A stretch of DNA of 17,383 bases from Eubacterium sp. UBA4343 (GCA_002394235.1 DGTF01000014.1:1-17383), one strand, 5' to 3'; shown: positions 7,254 through 15,581, counted from the stretch's first letter. Numbers and translations: made by a program. The notes: a model not told the origin generated them from the letters alone.

Positions 7254-8480
7254 TCAGAGACTTGTGTGCTTCTCCTTCGGGTTGAATCCCGCCTCTTCAA
7301 GTGCCTTGAGGATCTGATTCTTGTGGTTGGTTCCGAAGGCCTCCATTGTAATCCGGAGTTCAACCGCTGCGTTGCGGTTAGTGCTGTAGAACTGATTGTG
7401 CTCCAGCTTGATGACATTGCCCCGATTCTGAGCGATGACGGTGGACACCCGTACAAGCTCTCCCGGACGGTCCGGCAGAAGGACAGAGACGGTGAAGATT
7501 CTGTCTCGCGCGATCAGACCGTTCTGAACGACGGAGGACATGGTGATGACATCCATGTTGCCGCCGCTCATGACTGCTACGACGCGCTTATTTTCCGGTT
7601 TCAGATGCTTGAGGGCTGCTACCGTGAGAAGACCGGAGTTTTCAACAATCATCTTGTGATTTTCCACCATGTCGAGGAATGCCACCACGAGCTCCTCATC
7701 CGGAATGGTGATGATTTCATCGATGTTCTTCTGGATATATGGGAAAATCTTTTCGCCGGGACGTTTTACGGCAGTGCCGTCCGCAATTGTGTTCACACTC
7801 GGGAGCTCGGTGACCTTGCCGTTTTTCAGGGATACCTGCATGCAGTTCGCACCTGCCGGTTCCACACCGATGACGTGGATCTTCGGATTCAGAAGCTTGG
7901 CGAGGGTGGAAACGCCGGTCGCGAGACCGCCTCCTCCGATGGGTACCAGGATGGTATCGACAACTGGGAGCTCCTTGATGATTTCCATGGCGATGGTGCC
8001 CTGGCCGGTCGCGACGGTCAGATCATCAAAGGGATGGATGAAGGTGTAGCCGTTTTCCGCAGCGAGCTGAAGAGCCTTCTTGCAGGCATCGTCATAGACA
8101 TCTCCGTAGAGAACAACCTCCGCGCCGTAGCTCTTTGTCCGCTCTACCTTGATCAGGGGTGTCGTTGTCGGCATGACAATGACAGCCTTGCAGCCGTAGG
8201 CTTTTGCGGCGTACGCGACTCCCTGTGCGTGGTTGCCCGCGGATGCCGTGATGAGACCCTTCTGACGGTCCTCCTCACTCATCGTGCTGATCTTATAATA
8301 GGCACCGCGAATCTTGTAGGCGCCGGTTACCTGCATGTTCTCCGGCTTCAGATAGCAGCGGTTTCCGGTCTGATTGGTGAAGTATTCGCTGTATACCAGC
8401 TTGGTGTCGGAGGTAACCCTCTTTACAATTTCGGAGGCTTCTTCAAAGGCGTTCAGTGTAAGCATCTCTTTCTCACTCAT
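7254..8480 (-). CDS. ilvA: Threonine ammonia-lyase (threonine dehydratase)
   Basis: The 408-residue PLP enzyme converts L-threonine to 2-oxobutanoate and ammonia, the first step toward isoleucine. The Schiff-base lysine is K56 in TGAYKIRGA. The substrate loop is SAGNHAQG and the phosphate-binding glycine loop is PIGGGGLATG. After residue 325 a single ACT domain (DRIFTVSVLLPDRPGEL) follows, as in the TdcB-like/one-ACT group. A long two-domain regulatory region like that of E. coli IlvA is absent. The ACT domain suggests allosteric control by an amino acid such as isoleucine or valine. I chose the ATG at 8480-8478 because AAAGGA lies 9-10 bases upstream; a start 12 codons earlier (8516) lacks a site. 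A biosynthetic (ilvA) or catabolic (tdcB) role cannot be separated from sequence alone. The argH and asd neighbours favour biosynthesis, but the other ilv genes are absent. Confidence 0.93.
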   Translation of the reverse strand: MSEKEMLTLNAFEEASEIVKRVTSDTKLVYSEYFTNQTGNRCYLKPENMQVTGAYKIRGAYYKISTMSEEDRQKGLITASAGNHAQGVAYAAKAYGCKAVIVMPTTTPLIKVERTKSYGAEVVLYGDVYDDACKKALQLAAENGYTFIHPFDDLTVATGQGTIAMEIIKELPVVDTILVPIGGGGLATGVSTLAKLLNPKIHVIGVEPAGANCMQVSLKNGKVTELPSVNTIADGTAVKRPGEKIFPYIQKNIDEIITIPDEELVVAFLDMVENHKMIVENSGLLTVAALKHLKPENKRVVAVMSGGNMDVITMSSVVQNGLIARDRIFTVSVLLPDRPGELVRVSTVIAQNRGNVIKLEHNQFYSTNRNAAVELRITMEAFGTNHKNQILKALEEAGFNPKEKHTSL

Positions 8481-8510
8481 CTTGGTTTTTCCTTTCTGCA
8501 GTGCGGAATC

Positions 8511-8594
8511 TGTCATTGTGCTTTTCAGGGAGGAGGATCCGCGTCAGGATACGCGCCTCTGTCCTTGCTGCTGTTGTCATTGTGCGTTTTCAGG
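8511..8594. repeat. Duplicated end of ftsY in the ftsY-ilvA gap
   Basis: The minus strand carries CCTGAAAACGCACAATGACA (8594-8575), which encodes the last residues and stop of ftsY. A near copy, CCTGAAAAGCACAATGACA (8529-8511), differs by one missing base and sits 45 bases further along, just before ilvA. The copy supplies the ATG of the rejected upstream ilvA start. It may be a small local duplication. Confidence 0.6.
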
Positions 8595-9506
8595 ATTGGA
8601 TTCGAAGAGCGCGTTTACATACGAATCCGGATCGAACTTCTGCAGGTCGTCAAGCTGCTCTCCAACTCCTATATATTTAACCGGGATCTGAAGCTCGGAC
8701 TGCACGGCGACAGCGATGCCGCCCTTCGCGGTGCCATCGAGTTTGGTGATTACAAGACCTGTGATGTGTGCGACCTCGGCGAAGCTTTTGGCCTGAAGAA
8801 TGGCATTCTGGCCGGTGGTTCCGTCAAGAACCAGCAGGGTCTCCAGATATGCCTCCGGGTATGAATTGGCGAGAATTTTATAAATCTTCTGAAGCTCGTT
8901 CATGAGATTCTTCTTATTATGGAGACGTCCCGCCGTGTCGATCAGCAGAACATCAGCCTTGCGGGCTTTCGCCGCGGCAACCGCGTCGTATACGACGGAA
9001 GCGGGATCCGCGCCCTCCTGTCCGGTGATGATATCCACCTTCGCGCGGTCCGCCCAGGTCTCCAGCTGCGGAATCGCTGCCGCGCGGAAGGTATCCGCCG
9101 CTGCGATGATGACCTTTCTGCCCTGATGATGGAGCTTGGCGGCAAGCTTGCCGACGGTTGTTGTCTTGCCGACGCCGTTGACCCCGACGACGAGGATGAC
9201 GGACTTTCGGTTTTCAAATTCATAGGCGTTTTCTTCCACCTTCATCTGCTGGCGAAAACAGTCAACCATGTATTTCTTGCAGTCTGCCGGCTTTTTGAGA
9301 TCGAGATCTGACACAATTTCCTTCAAATTGTCGATGACCGTCTCAGTGGTTTCGATTCCCATGTCGCTTGCGACAAGGGCTTCCTCCAGACATTCATAGA
9401 ACTCGTCGTCGATCTCTGAGCATCCGAAGGCCTCGTCCAGATTTTCGTTCATGCTGTCACGGGTTTTGGACAGTCCCTTAAACAGCCGGCTGAAAAAACC
9501 TGCCAT
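8577..9506 (-). CDS. ftsY: Signal recognition particle receptor FtsY
   Basis: The 309-residue GTPase binds the SRP protein Ffh at the membrane and delivers ribosomes making membrane proteins to the Sec translocon. An N-domain helix bundle covers about residues 20-90. The G domain has VVGVNGVGKTTTVGK (P-loop, 108-117), AADTFRAAA, LLIDTAGRL (190-194), TKLDGTAKGG (254-263) and the closing GVGEQLDDL. The long acidic A-domain of E. coli FtsY is missing, as is usual in Firmicutes. The N-terminal MAGFFSRLFKGLSK is amphipathic and probably contacts the membrane. The start has AAAGGAG 7 bases upstream. It follows smc after a 141-base gap filled with 22-bp repeats. The order smc-ftsY is conserved across Firmicutes. 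Confidence 0.97.
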   Translation of the reverse strand: MAGFFSRLFKGLSKTRDSMNENLDEAFGCSEIDDEFYECLEEALVASDMGIETTETVIDNLKEIVSDLDLKKPADCKKYMVDCFRQQMKVEENAYEFENRKSVILVVGVNGVGKTTTVGKLAAKLHHQGRKVIIAAADTFRAAAIPQLETWADRAKVDIITGQEGADPASVVYDAVAAAKARKADVLLIDTAGRLHNKKNLMNELQKIYKILANSYPEAYLETLLVLDGTTGQNAILQAKSFAEVAHITGLVITKLDGTAKGGIAVAVQSELQIPVKYIGVGEQLDDLQKFDPDSYVNALFESNPENAQ

Positions 9507-9535
9507 ATTTTTTCTCCTTTAAAATCATGAAGCAG

Positions 9536-9623
9536 CTGCTGCAGAAACGTAATGCGGCCGCTGTAGAAACATGAGACATCTGTTGTAGAAACAGAATACA
9601 GCTGCGATAGATCCGGGAAGCAG
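9536..9623. repeat. 22-bp imperfect tandem repeat in the smc-ftsY gap
   Basis: Four consecutive 22-base units are visible: 9536-9557, 9558-9579, 9580-9601 and 9602-9623. The first three share a CYGYTGYAGAAAC core; the fourth is more diverged (CTGCGATAGATCC). On the minus strand the core reads GTTTCTACARCRG. The array ends close to the ftsY ribosome binding site. The units are too similar in spacing and too short for a CRISPR array, because there are no spacers. Confidence 0.75.
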
Positions 9624-9647
9624 CTGCTTTTCATCGCAATGCTGCTG

Positions 9648-12600
9648 TCAGTTGTCGAGCTGCTCGCGGATCAGGTCAACGGAGACAAGGACCGATACGC
9701 CCTTTTCCTGCATGGTAATTCCATACAGGCGGTCGGCCGCCGCCATGGTTCCGCGTCTGTGAGTAATAATAATAAACTGCGTATTTTTTGTCAACTTGTG
9801 CAGATACGCGGCGAAGCGGCCTACGTTGTTGTCGTCGAGGGCAGCTTCGATTTCGTCCAGCAGACAGAAGGGCGACGGCTTCAGGTTCTGAATGGCGAAG
9901 AGAAGCGCGATTGCGGTGAGAGCTTTCTCGCCTCCCGACAGCTGCATCATGTTCTGGAGCTTTTTCCCTGGCGGCTGTGAGGTGATGGTTATGCCGGATT
10001 CCAGAATATTCTCCTCATCGGTCAGCTCCAGGGTTCCCTTGCCGCCGCCGAAGAGCTGCTGGAATACCTTGTTGAATTCCACCCGGATCTGTTCGAAACG
10101 CTCCTTGAACTGCTTGCGCATGCCTTCATCGAGCTGTCGGATGATTCCCTTCAGATCATCGGAGGCCTTAATCAGGTCATCGTGCTGGCTCTGGAGGAAA
10201 TCGTGGCGTTCCTTCAGCTCACGGTATTCCTCTATGGCGTTTACGTTTACGGTTCCGAGTGCTTTGATCTCGGATTTCAGCTGAGTGATCTGTCTGCGGA
10301 GCGGAGTACGGTCGGGCATTTCGTCGAAATGGACAGCCTCGGCCTGATCGGGTGTGATCTGATATTCCTCGTACAGATAGTTGATCTGGTTTTCCTTCTG
10401 CTCGCGAAGCTTTTCAATCTGGGAATCGAGACGAAAGATCTCCTGATCCATCTCTGTCTTCTCTGTGGAGAGGCGGTCGCGTTTTTCGAAAAATTCACGG
10501 TGATTTCTGGTAAGCTCCTCTTTTCTGGTCTGAAGAGACTCGCCGTATTCGCGGGCGTCTGAGATTGTCCCGGTCAGCTCGTCTATTTTGTTCTGAATCG
10601 CCGTGATCATTGATTCTTTGCTGTCGGTGTCGCTCTCACCGTCGTCAATGGAGTGAAGAAGAGTTTCCCGCTCCTCGTCGAGACGGCGGATTTCGGATTC
10701 TGTAGTGCGGAGTTTTTCTTCGAGGAAGGCAGCCTGCTGGCGGATGTTGGAACATGTGAGCCGCGCCTGATCCCTCTCGGCAATAGCATTCTGCTGCTTC
10801 TGACGCAGCGCCTGTGATTCATCTGTGATCTGCCGGAGCTTATCCTCCAGATTCTCCTCTTCCTTCTGAGAGCTTTCCAGTTCGCCGCCGATCAGGGAGC
10901 GCTTTTCTCGGATCTCGGCGATCTGGCCGTTGATCTCGTCGCGCTCTGCCGTCAGGCGGCCAAAATCTGCGCTCAGAGAATCACTCTTTTCCTTTGCGCC
11001 GTCGCGGTTTACGCGGGCAGTGTTCTGACGGATCAGAAGCTTCTGGAGGGCATCCTGCTCTTCCGCGAGGCGGCTTCGCAGGTCATTTCTCTGAGCGCGC
11101 TGTCCCTCGATTTTTTTCTGAAGCTCCTGCATTTCCTTTTTCAGGGACTGGACGCTGCTCTCGAGCTCCTTGATCTGTCTTCTTCGGCCGAGGAGATTGC
11201 TGTTGTACTTAAAAGAACCTCCGGTCATGGAGCCTCCCGGGCTGAGCAGATCACCTTCGAGTGTGACCATCCGGACGGACTGACGGTGACGCCGGCTCAC
11301 GGCGATCGCATGGTCGATGGTATCAACAACGACGGTTTTGCCAAGGAGACGGCGGATTACGCTCTGATAGATTTTATCGCAGGAGACTAGCGTGTCGGCG
11401 ACGCCGAGGACTCCATCCTCCCGAAGAACCGACTGGATATTCTGAGAGAGGGGAGTGTCGTCTCTCATGGCAGTCAGAGGAAGGAAGGTGGCTCTTCCAA
11501 AGTGACCGCGTTTCAGGTATTCAATCAGGTATTTCGCAGTGCTCTCGTTGTCTGTCACAATATTCTGGAGAGCACCGCCAAGTGCGGTTTCAATGGCAGT
11601 CTCGTATTTTTTGTCGGTCTTGATCAGATCCGCTACGACGCCGTGAATGCCGGGATTGCTGTCTTTCTGTTCCATCACGCGCTTGATGCTGTTGCCGTAT
11701 CCCTCGTACCGCTCGGCAATGTTCCGGAGAGATTCGAGACGGGAAGCCTCTCTGTGATAGGCGGTTTGACCGGTTTCCAGCTGATGGTTCTCCTCATCGA
11801 GCAGATGCTTGAGTGCGATGATCTGCTTTTCCTTTTCCGCTTCCGATTTGCGGTATTTTTCGACCTCGGAGCTGACTGCGGAAAATTCTTCCTCATATTT
11901 TCTGAGGTTTTCCTTTTCCCTGGATTCGTTTTCCTTCATCTGCAGGATGCGGGAGGAAAGCTCGGATTTTCGTATCTCGATCTGCTCGAGCATCGTGTCG
12001 TAGCGCTGCAGGCGTTCACGGATTGTAGTCCGGTTGTTCAGGAGGGCGATGGTATCGCTTCTGCTCTGCTCTGCGGCGGAATTTTTTCCGGCAATTTCCG
12101 CCTCGATTTCGGCCGCGTCGTGCTCGCGGGCATTCTTCTCCTCTTCGGCTGCTGTGAGCTTTTCTGCCAGCTGCTGCTGTTCCTGCCGTTGTTCGTCCGC
12201 GTTGCGTATCCGGGAGGCTTTGTCTTCTTCAATGGCAGCAAGCCGGTCACGAAGGAGCTTCCGGTTGGTCTCTGCCGCGCGGATCTGTTCGCGGAGAACG
12301 TTGATCTGGCCTTCGTGCTGCTGCTTTTCCAGCGCGGCTGCCTGCAGGCTTTCTCTGGAACTGCTGATGTTTGACTCAAGGTCTTCCAGCTCTTTCTCGA
12401 CTCGCTGATATTCGAGCATGGTTTCTTCAAACCGGGCATTGAGATCGCGAAGATGCTCTTCCGCGATCTGTTTGTTCTGATTCAGATCCCGAAGCTGCTC
12501 CTCGGTTCTCCCCTCGTCAATCTGAAACAGTTGTATGTCAAGGGTTCTGAGGCTGTCACGTTTTCTGAGATATTCCTCGGCCTTTCCGGACTGCTTCTCC

Positions 12601-13214
12601 AGAGGTCCGATCTGACGGGTGACCTCACTGAGGATGTCGTTGACGCGGACAAGATTCGCCTCCTCATCCTCGAGCTTTTTCAGGGCGGTTGCTTTTCTCC
12701 GCTTGAATTTCACGATGCCTGCCGCTTCATCGAAGAGCTCTCGGCGTTCCTCCGGTTTGCCGCTGAGGATCTTCTCGACCTGTCCCTGCCCGATAATGGA
12801 ATAGCCTTCTTTTCCGATTCCCGTGTCATAGAAAAGCTCGTTGATGTCGCGGAGCCTGCAGCTCCTTCCGTTGAGCTGATACTCGCTTTCGCCGGAGCGA
12901 TAAAGCTTTCTCATGACCGTCACTTCGTCCGCGTCAAAATTGAGCTTCCGGTCGGCGTTATCCAGCGTGATGGCGACCATGGCGAATCCGACAGGCTTCC
13001 GGTTTTCCGTTCCGGCGAAAATAACGTCCTGCATATTGCCGCCGCGCAGAGACTTGGCGCTCTGTTCTCCGAGAACCCAGCGGACCGCATCGCCGACATT
13101 GCTTTTGCCGGACCCGTTCGGTCCGACAATTCCGGTGACACCATTATGAAATTCCAGCCGTGTTCTGAGTGCAAAGGATTTGAAGCCCTGCATTTCGATT
13201 GATTTTAGATACAT
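9648..13214 (-). CDS. smc: Chromosome segregation ATPase SMC
   Basis: The 1188-residue protein is full length for bacterial SMC, the ATPase that compacts and segregates the chromosome with ScpA and ScpB. The N-terminal head has YLKSIEMQGFKSFA and the Walker A motif GPNGSGKSNV (31-40). Long coiled coils follow (about 170-500), then a hinge (about 510-670) with GVVADLIKT, TALGGALQNIVTD and GGSMTGGSF. The second coiled coil runs to about 1010. The C-terminal head carries the ABC signature LSGGEKALTA (1092-1101) and Walker B PFCLLDEIEAALDD (about 1115-1128), ending with TQFIIITHRRGTM. The start codon lies inside the end of rnc (10-base overlap), and its ribosome binding site (AGAAGGA) is also inside rnc. 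This suggests translational coupling. scpA and scpB are not in the window. Confidence 0.98.
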   Translation of the reverse strand: MYLKSIEMQGFKSFALRTRLEFHNGVTGIVGPNGSGKSNVGDAVRWVLGEQSAKSLRGGNMQDVIFAGTENRKPVGFAMVAITLDNADRKLNFDADEVTVMRKLYRSGESEYQLNGRSCRLRDINELFYDTGIGKEGYSIIGQGQVEKILSGKPEERRELFDEAAGIVKFKRRKATALKKLEDEEANLVRVNDILSEVTRQIGPLEKQSGKAEEYLRKRDSLRTLDIQLFQIDEGRTEEQLRDLNQNKQIAEEHLRDLNARFEETMLEYQRVEKELEDLESNISSSRESLQAAALEKQQHEGQINVLREQIRAAETNRKLLRDRLAAIEEDKASRIRNADEQRQEQQQLAEKLTAAEEEKNAREHDAAEIEAEIAGKNSAAEQSRSDTIALLNNRTTIRERLQRYDTMLEQIEIRKSELSSRILQMKENESREKENLRKYEEEFSAVSSEVEKYRKSEAEKEKQIIALKHLLDEENHQLETGQTAYHREASRLESLRNIAERYEGYGNSIKRVMEQKDSNPGIHGVVADLIKTDKKYETAIETALGGALQNIVTDNESTAKYLIEYLKRGHFGRATFLPLTAMRDDTPLSQNIQSVLREDGVLGVADTLVSCDKIYQSVIRRLLGKTVVVDTIDHAIAVSRRHRQSVRMVTLEGDLLSPGGSMTGGSFKYNSNLLGRRRQIKELESSVQSLKKEMQELQKKIEGQRAQRNDLRSRLAEEQDALQKLLIRQNTARVNRDGAKEKSDSLSADFGRLTAERDEINGQIAEIREKRSLIGGELESSQKEEENLEDKLRQITDESQALRQKQQNAIAERDQARLTCSNIRQQAAFLEEKLRTTESEIRRLDEERETLLHSIDDGESDTDSKESMITAIQNKIDELTGTISDAREYGESLQTRKEELTRNHREFFEKRDRLSTEKTEMDQEIFRLDSQIEKLREQKENQINYLYEEYQITPDQAEAVHFDEMPDRTPLRRQITQLKSEIKALGTVNVNAIEEYRELKERHDFLQSQHDDLIKASDDLKGIIRQLDEGMRKQFKERFEQIRVEFNKVFQQLFGGGKGTLELTDEENILESGITITSQPPGKKLQNMMQLSGGEKALTAIALLFAIQNLKPSPFCLLDEIEAALDDNNVGRFAAYLHKLTKNTQFIIITHRRGTMAAADRLYGITMQEKGVSVLVSVDLIREQLDN

Positions 13215-13948
13215 GGATTTGTTCTTTCCTTCTGTGATCCGTTCTGCGTGCCTGCCTCAATATCAGCCGGTGAAAAACGCATAATTGCCTGATATGCTGC
13301 CTGCTGCTCCGCCGCTTTTTTGGAATGACCATCTCCCTGACCAAGGAGTTTTGCGCCGAGCCATACCTGTGCCGTGAACTTCTTGTTGTGATCGGGCCCG
13401 CTTTCTCCGGTGATTTCATAGCGGATCGGCTCTTCGGAAACGGCCTGAATCATTTCCTGAAGGTGAGTCTTCGAGTCGTGAAACAACTGCTTGTGCTCCA
13501 CGTCATCCATCACGAAGCGGAGAATGAAAGCTTTTGCCTGTGCAAAGCCTCCATCCTTGAAAATTGCGCCGATGACGGACTCAAGGGCATCGGAGACCAC
13601 GGAGTCTCTTTTTCTTCCTCCGGTTGCGTCCTCTCCTTTTCCGAGCAGAAGATAATGCTCAAACCCGAACTGGCGCGCGTCATAGGCAAGTGTCGGTTCA
13701 CATACGAGACTCGCCCGCAGTTTTGTCAGCTGCCCTTCCGGGAGCTGTGGATAATGATCATAAAGGTATTCACTTGATACCAGTTCGAGGACTGCGTCTC
13801 CGAGGAATTCCAGCCTCTCGTTACAGCCCTCATGCCCGAGGTTATGCTCATTCGCATAAGAGCTGTGACGAAGTGCCAGTTCGAGCCAGCCGACGTCTGT
13901 AAAGTCATAGCCGATTTTCTGCTGCAGTTCCGACAGCTTTTCTTCCAT
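13205..13948 (-). CDS. rnc: Ribonuclease III
   Basis: The 247-residue double-strand-specific endonuclease processes rRNA precursors and structured mRNAs. The catalytic domain holds the signature NERLEFLGDAVLEL with E47 and D51, and the second acidic pair D120/E123 in SDALESVIGAIF. These correspond to the four Mg ligands of the family. A double-stranded RNA-binding domain follows at about 158-225 (HLQEMIQAV, HNKKFTAQVWLG, GHSKKAAEQQAA). The C-terminal tail of about 20 residues is not conserved and overlaps the start of smc by 10 bases. AAAGGA lies 7 bases before the ATG. A 217-base gap with strong hairpins separates it from acpP. In several bacteria RNase III cleaves hairpins in its own leader; that possibility is open here. 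Confidence 0.97.
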   Translation of the reverse strand: MEEKLSELQQKIGYDFTDVGWLELALRHSSYANEHNLGHEGCNERLEFLGDAVLELVSSEYLYDHYPQLPEGQLTKLRASLVCEPTLAYDARQFGFEHYLLLGKGEDATGGRKRDSVVSDALESVIGAIFKDGGFAQAKAFILRFVMDDVEHKQLFHDSKTHLQEMIQAVSEEPIRYEITGESGPDHNKKFTAQVWLGAKLLGQGDGHSKKAAEQQAAYQAIMRFSPADIEAGTQNGSQKERTNPCI

Positions 13949-14023
13949 ATTCTCTTCCTTTCTGCACTGTCTGGCCGAAGCGGTAAGGATGCTGCCGTCT
14001 GCGGACAGCTGACAGGTATGAGT

Positions 14024-14048
14024 GTAAAAACGCTGCCTGTCAGGCGTT
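14024..14048 (-). terminator. Possible terminator or attenuator between acpP and rnc
   Basis: On the minus strand AACG-C-CTG, a 5-base loop and CAG-CGTT form a 7-bp stem with one bulge (plus-strand positions 14029-14048). It is followed by a run of five T ending near 14026. The stem is short, so complete termination is doubtful; partial attenuation before rnc is possible. Confidence 0.45.
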
Positions 14049-14065
14049 ACACGGCCGGTAACATA

Positions 14066-14110
14066 AAGACTGCTGACGGTTACAGGATACAGTTAACCGG
14101 GAGCAGTCTT
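14066..14110. other. Long hairpin in the acpP-rnc gap
   Basis: AAGACTGCT (14066-14074) and AGCAGTCTT (14102-14110) form a perfect 9-bp stem. Inside, CGGTTA (about 14077-14082) pairs with TAACCG, separated from the outer stem by a 2x2 internal loop. On the minus strand only TAT follows, so it is not a standard terminator. One arm can also pair with GTTACCGG next to it (see findings). An RNase III site or leader regulator is possible. Confidence 0.6.
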
Positions 14111-14165
14111 CTTATACGCTTGCTGATACATATTGCGGGAGTGCGAAGCACGAGCCATCCGCAGC

Positions 14166-14435
14166 TTATACAGTGTGCGATACCCCGCCTGTGGAGCGCG
14201 GCGGTTTGCTGGTTTTATTCCGGATCAGCTTCACAAGGTCTCCAGCTGTTTTGATATTTAGAAATTCGTCTTCGGTGATCTCTATTTCGAATTTTTCATC
14301 GGTAAGCGCGGCGATCTGAAACAGATCCAGGGAGTCGGCACCAAGATCCTCTGCGAAGGTGGTGTCCATTGTGATCTCTCTCGGATCAACGTGCAGGATC
14401 TCCACGATGATTTGTTGAAGCAGTTGAAATTCCAT
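14166..14435 (-). CDS. acpP: Acyl carrier protein
   Basis: The 89-residue acidic protein carries growing acyl chains on a 4'-phosphopantetheine arm in fatty-acid synthesis. The attachment serine is S35 in LGADSLDLFQI. The four-helix pattern is intact (FQLLQQIIVEIL, TFAEDLGADSLD, EDEFLNIKTAGDLVKLI). The last 16 or so residues (KTSKPPRSTGGVSHTV) are an unusual basic extension; most AcpP proteins end near residue 75-80. The ATG is 9 bases after the plsX stop, and its ribosome binding site GTGAGG overlaps that stop, which suggests translational coupling. PlsX uses acyl-ACP as substrate, so the pairing makes biochemical sense. The fabD, fabG and fabF genes that often adjoin acpP are absent here, so this could be a specialised rather than the only ACP. 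Confidence 0.95.
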   Translation of the reverse strand: MEFQLLQQIIVEILHVDPREITMDTTFAEDLGADSLDLFQIAALTDEKFEIEITEDEFLNIKTAGDLVKLIRNKTSKPPRSTGGVSHTV

Positions 14436-14444
14436 TCGTCAGCC

Positions 14445-15512
14445 TCACTGCGGATCCCCTGCAGCAGAGGCGGCTGCGTCTGAACGCCCGCTCTCTCTCG
14501 CGGCGGATTCCTTTGCAAGAAATTCCTGAATCTTCCCGTTTACGTCCTCTTCCTTGAACTGGATGCACTGTAGAACGGTGTTTTTGAATTCGACAGCTTT
14601 TGAACTGCCATGTGTCTTGACGACAAGTCCCTTCAAACCAAGCAGAGGTGCGCCGCCGTAGGCGGTTGCGTCGAATTTCTTCAGGGTGGCCTTCAGAGCC
14701 GGTTTGATCAGAAGTCCGCCGATCTTGCTTCGTGGGGAGGAATAAATCGCGCCCTTAATCTCGTGAAGCAGGGTGCTCGCGACGCCCTCGTACATTTTCA
14801 GAATGACATTGCCGACGAAGGCTTCTGTTACATAGACATCCGCAACGCCCTTGGCGATATCTCTAGCCTCAACGTTTCCAATGAAGTTTATATCCCTGCA
14901 TTCTCTGAGAAGAGGGAAGGTTTCCTTGCAGAGCGCATTGCCCTTCTCTTCCTCGACGCCGATGTTCACAAGCCCGACACGGGGGTTCTGGATACCCAGA
15001 ACACTCTTCATATAGATGGATCCGATGACGGCAAACTGTACCAGGTGAGCCGGTCTGGCATCTACGCTGGCACCGCAGTCGATCAGAAGCGATACGCCAT
15101 TTGCGGTCGGAAGGAGGGGGGCAAGAGGCGCGCGGTGAATTCCACGGATCTTTTTGACGATTGCCTGGCCGCCGACAAGGACGGCTCCGGTGCTTCCGGA
15201 GGATACAAAGGCATCTGCTTCGCCCTTGTGAACGAGATTCAGCCCAACCACAAGGGAAGAATTCTTTTTGGTCTGAATGGCTTTCACGGGCGGCTCTCCG
15301 GTTTCAATGACTTCGGGAGCGTCCACCACCTTCACACGGCTTTCCTCATAGGTATACCTGGAAAGCTCCGAGCGGATGCGGGCCTCCGGACCGGTCAGTA
15401 TGAGCTCGATTCTGCTGTCCTCCTGAAGCGCATCCAAAGCCCCCTTCACGGGCTCCTCCGGAGCATAATCACCGCCCATGGCATCTACAACTACTCTGAC
15501 TTTTTCATTCAT
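14445..15512 (-). CDS. plsX: Phosphate acyltransferase PlsX
   Basis: The 355-residue enzyme converts acyl-ACP and phosphate to acyl-phosphate, which PlsY uses to acylate glycerol-3-phosphate. It is peripheral to the membrane. Family motifs are VVVDAMGGDYAPEEPVKGA at the N-terminus, FVSSGSTGAVLVGG, LLIDCGASVDARP, VNIGVEEEKGN, YVTEAFVGNVILK, YGGAPLLGLKG and KTHGSSKAVEF. I chose the ATG at 15512-15510 (MNEKVRVVVDAMGGD). A weak GGAAG lies about 10 bases upstream, and the 19-codon upstream extension has no family similarity. The C-terminal tail after residue 330 (ESAARESGRSDAAASAAGDPQ-like, low complexity) is not part of the usual fold. The gene heads the plsX-acpP-rnc-smc-ftsY cluster. It probably relies on readthrough from the lipoprotein promoter, because no own promoter was recognised. 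Confidence 0.96.
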   Translation of the reverse strand: MNEKVRVVVDAMGGDYAPEEPVKGALDALQEDSRIELILTGPEARIRSELSRYTYEESRVKVVDAPEVIETGEPPVKAIQTKKNSSLVVGLNLVHKGEADAFVSSGSTGAVLVGGQAIVKKIRGIHRAPLAPLLPTANGVSLLIDCGASVDARPAHLVQFAVIGSIYMKSVLGIQNPRVGLVNIGVEEEKGNALCKETFPLLRECRDINFIGNVEARDIAKGVADVYVTEAFVGNVILKMYEGVASTLLHEIKGAIYSSPRSKIGGLLIKPALKATLKKFDATAYGGAPLLGLKGLVVKTHGSSKAVEFKNTVLQCIQFKEEDVNGKIQEFLAKESAARESGRSDAAASAAGDPQ

Positions 15513-15581
15513 GATTTCTTCACTTCCATTATATAAAATATGAGCTGAGCAGTTTTCACAGCTGTTCATTATTCTGCGGCA

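Noticed and set aside
7266..8864. 532-codon plus-strand open frame opposite ilvA and ftsY
   Set aside because: It mirrors genes with clear family motifs on the minus strand, crosses two genes, and its translation has no recognisable domain.
9536..9623. 22-bp units as a CRISPR array
   Set aside because: Units are head to tail without spacers and are degenerate; no cas genes are present.
15528..15533. TATAAT on the minus strand just before plsX
   Set aside because: No -35 box at the right distance, and the transcript would start beside the ATG and lose the ribosome binding site.
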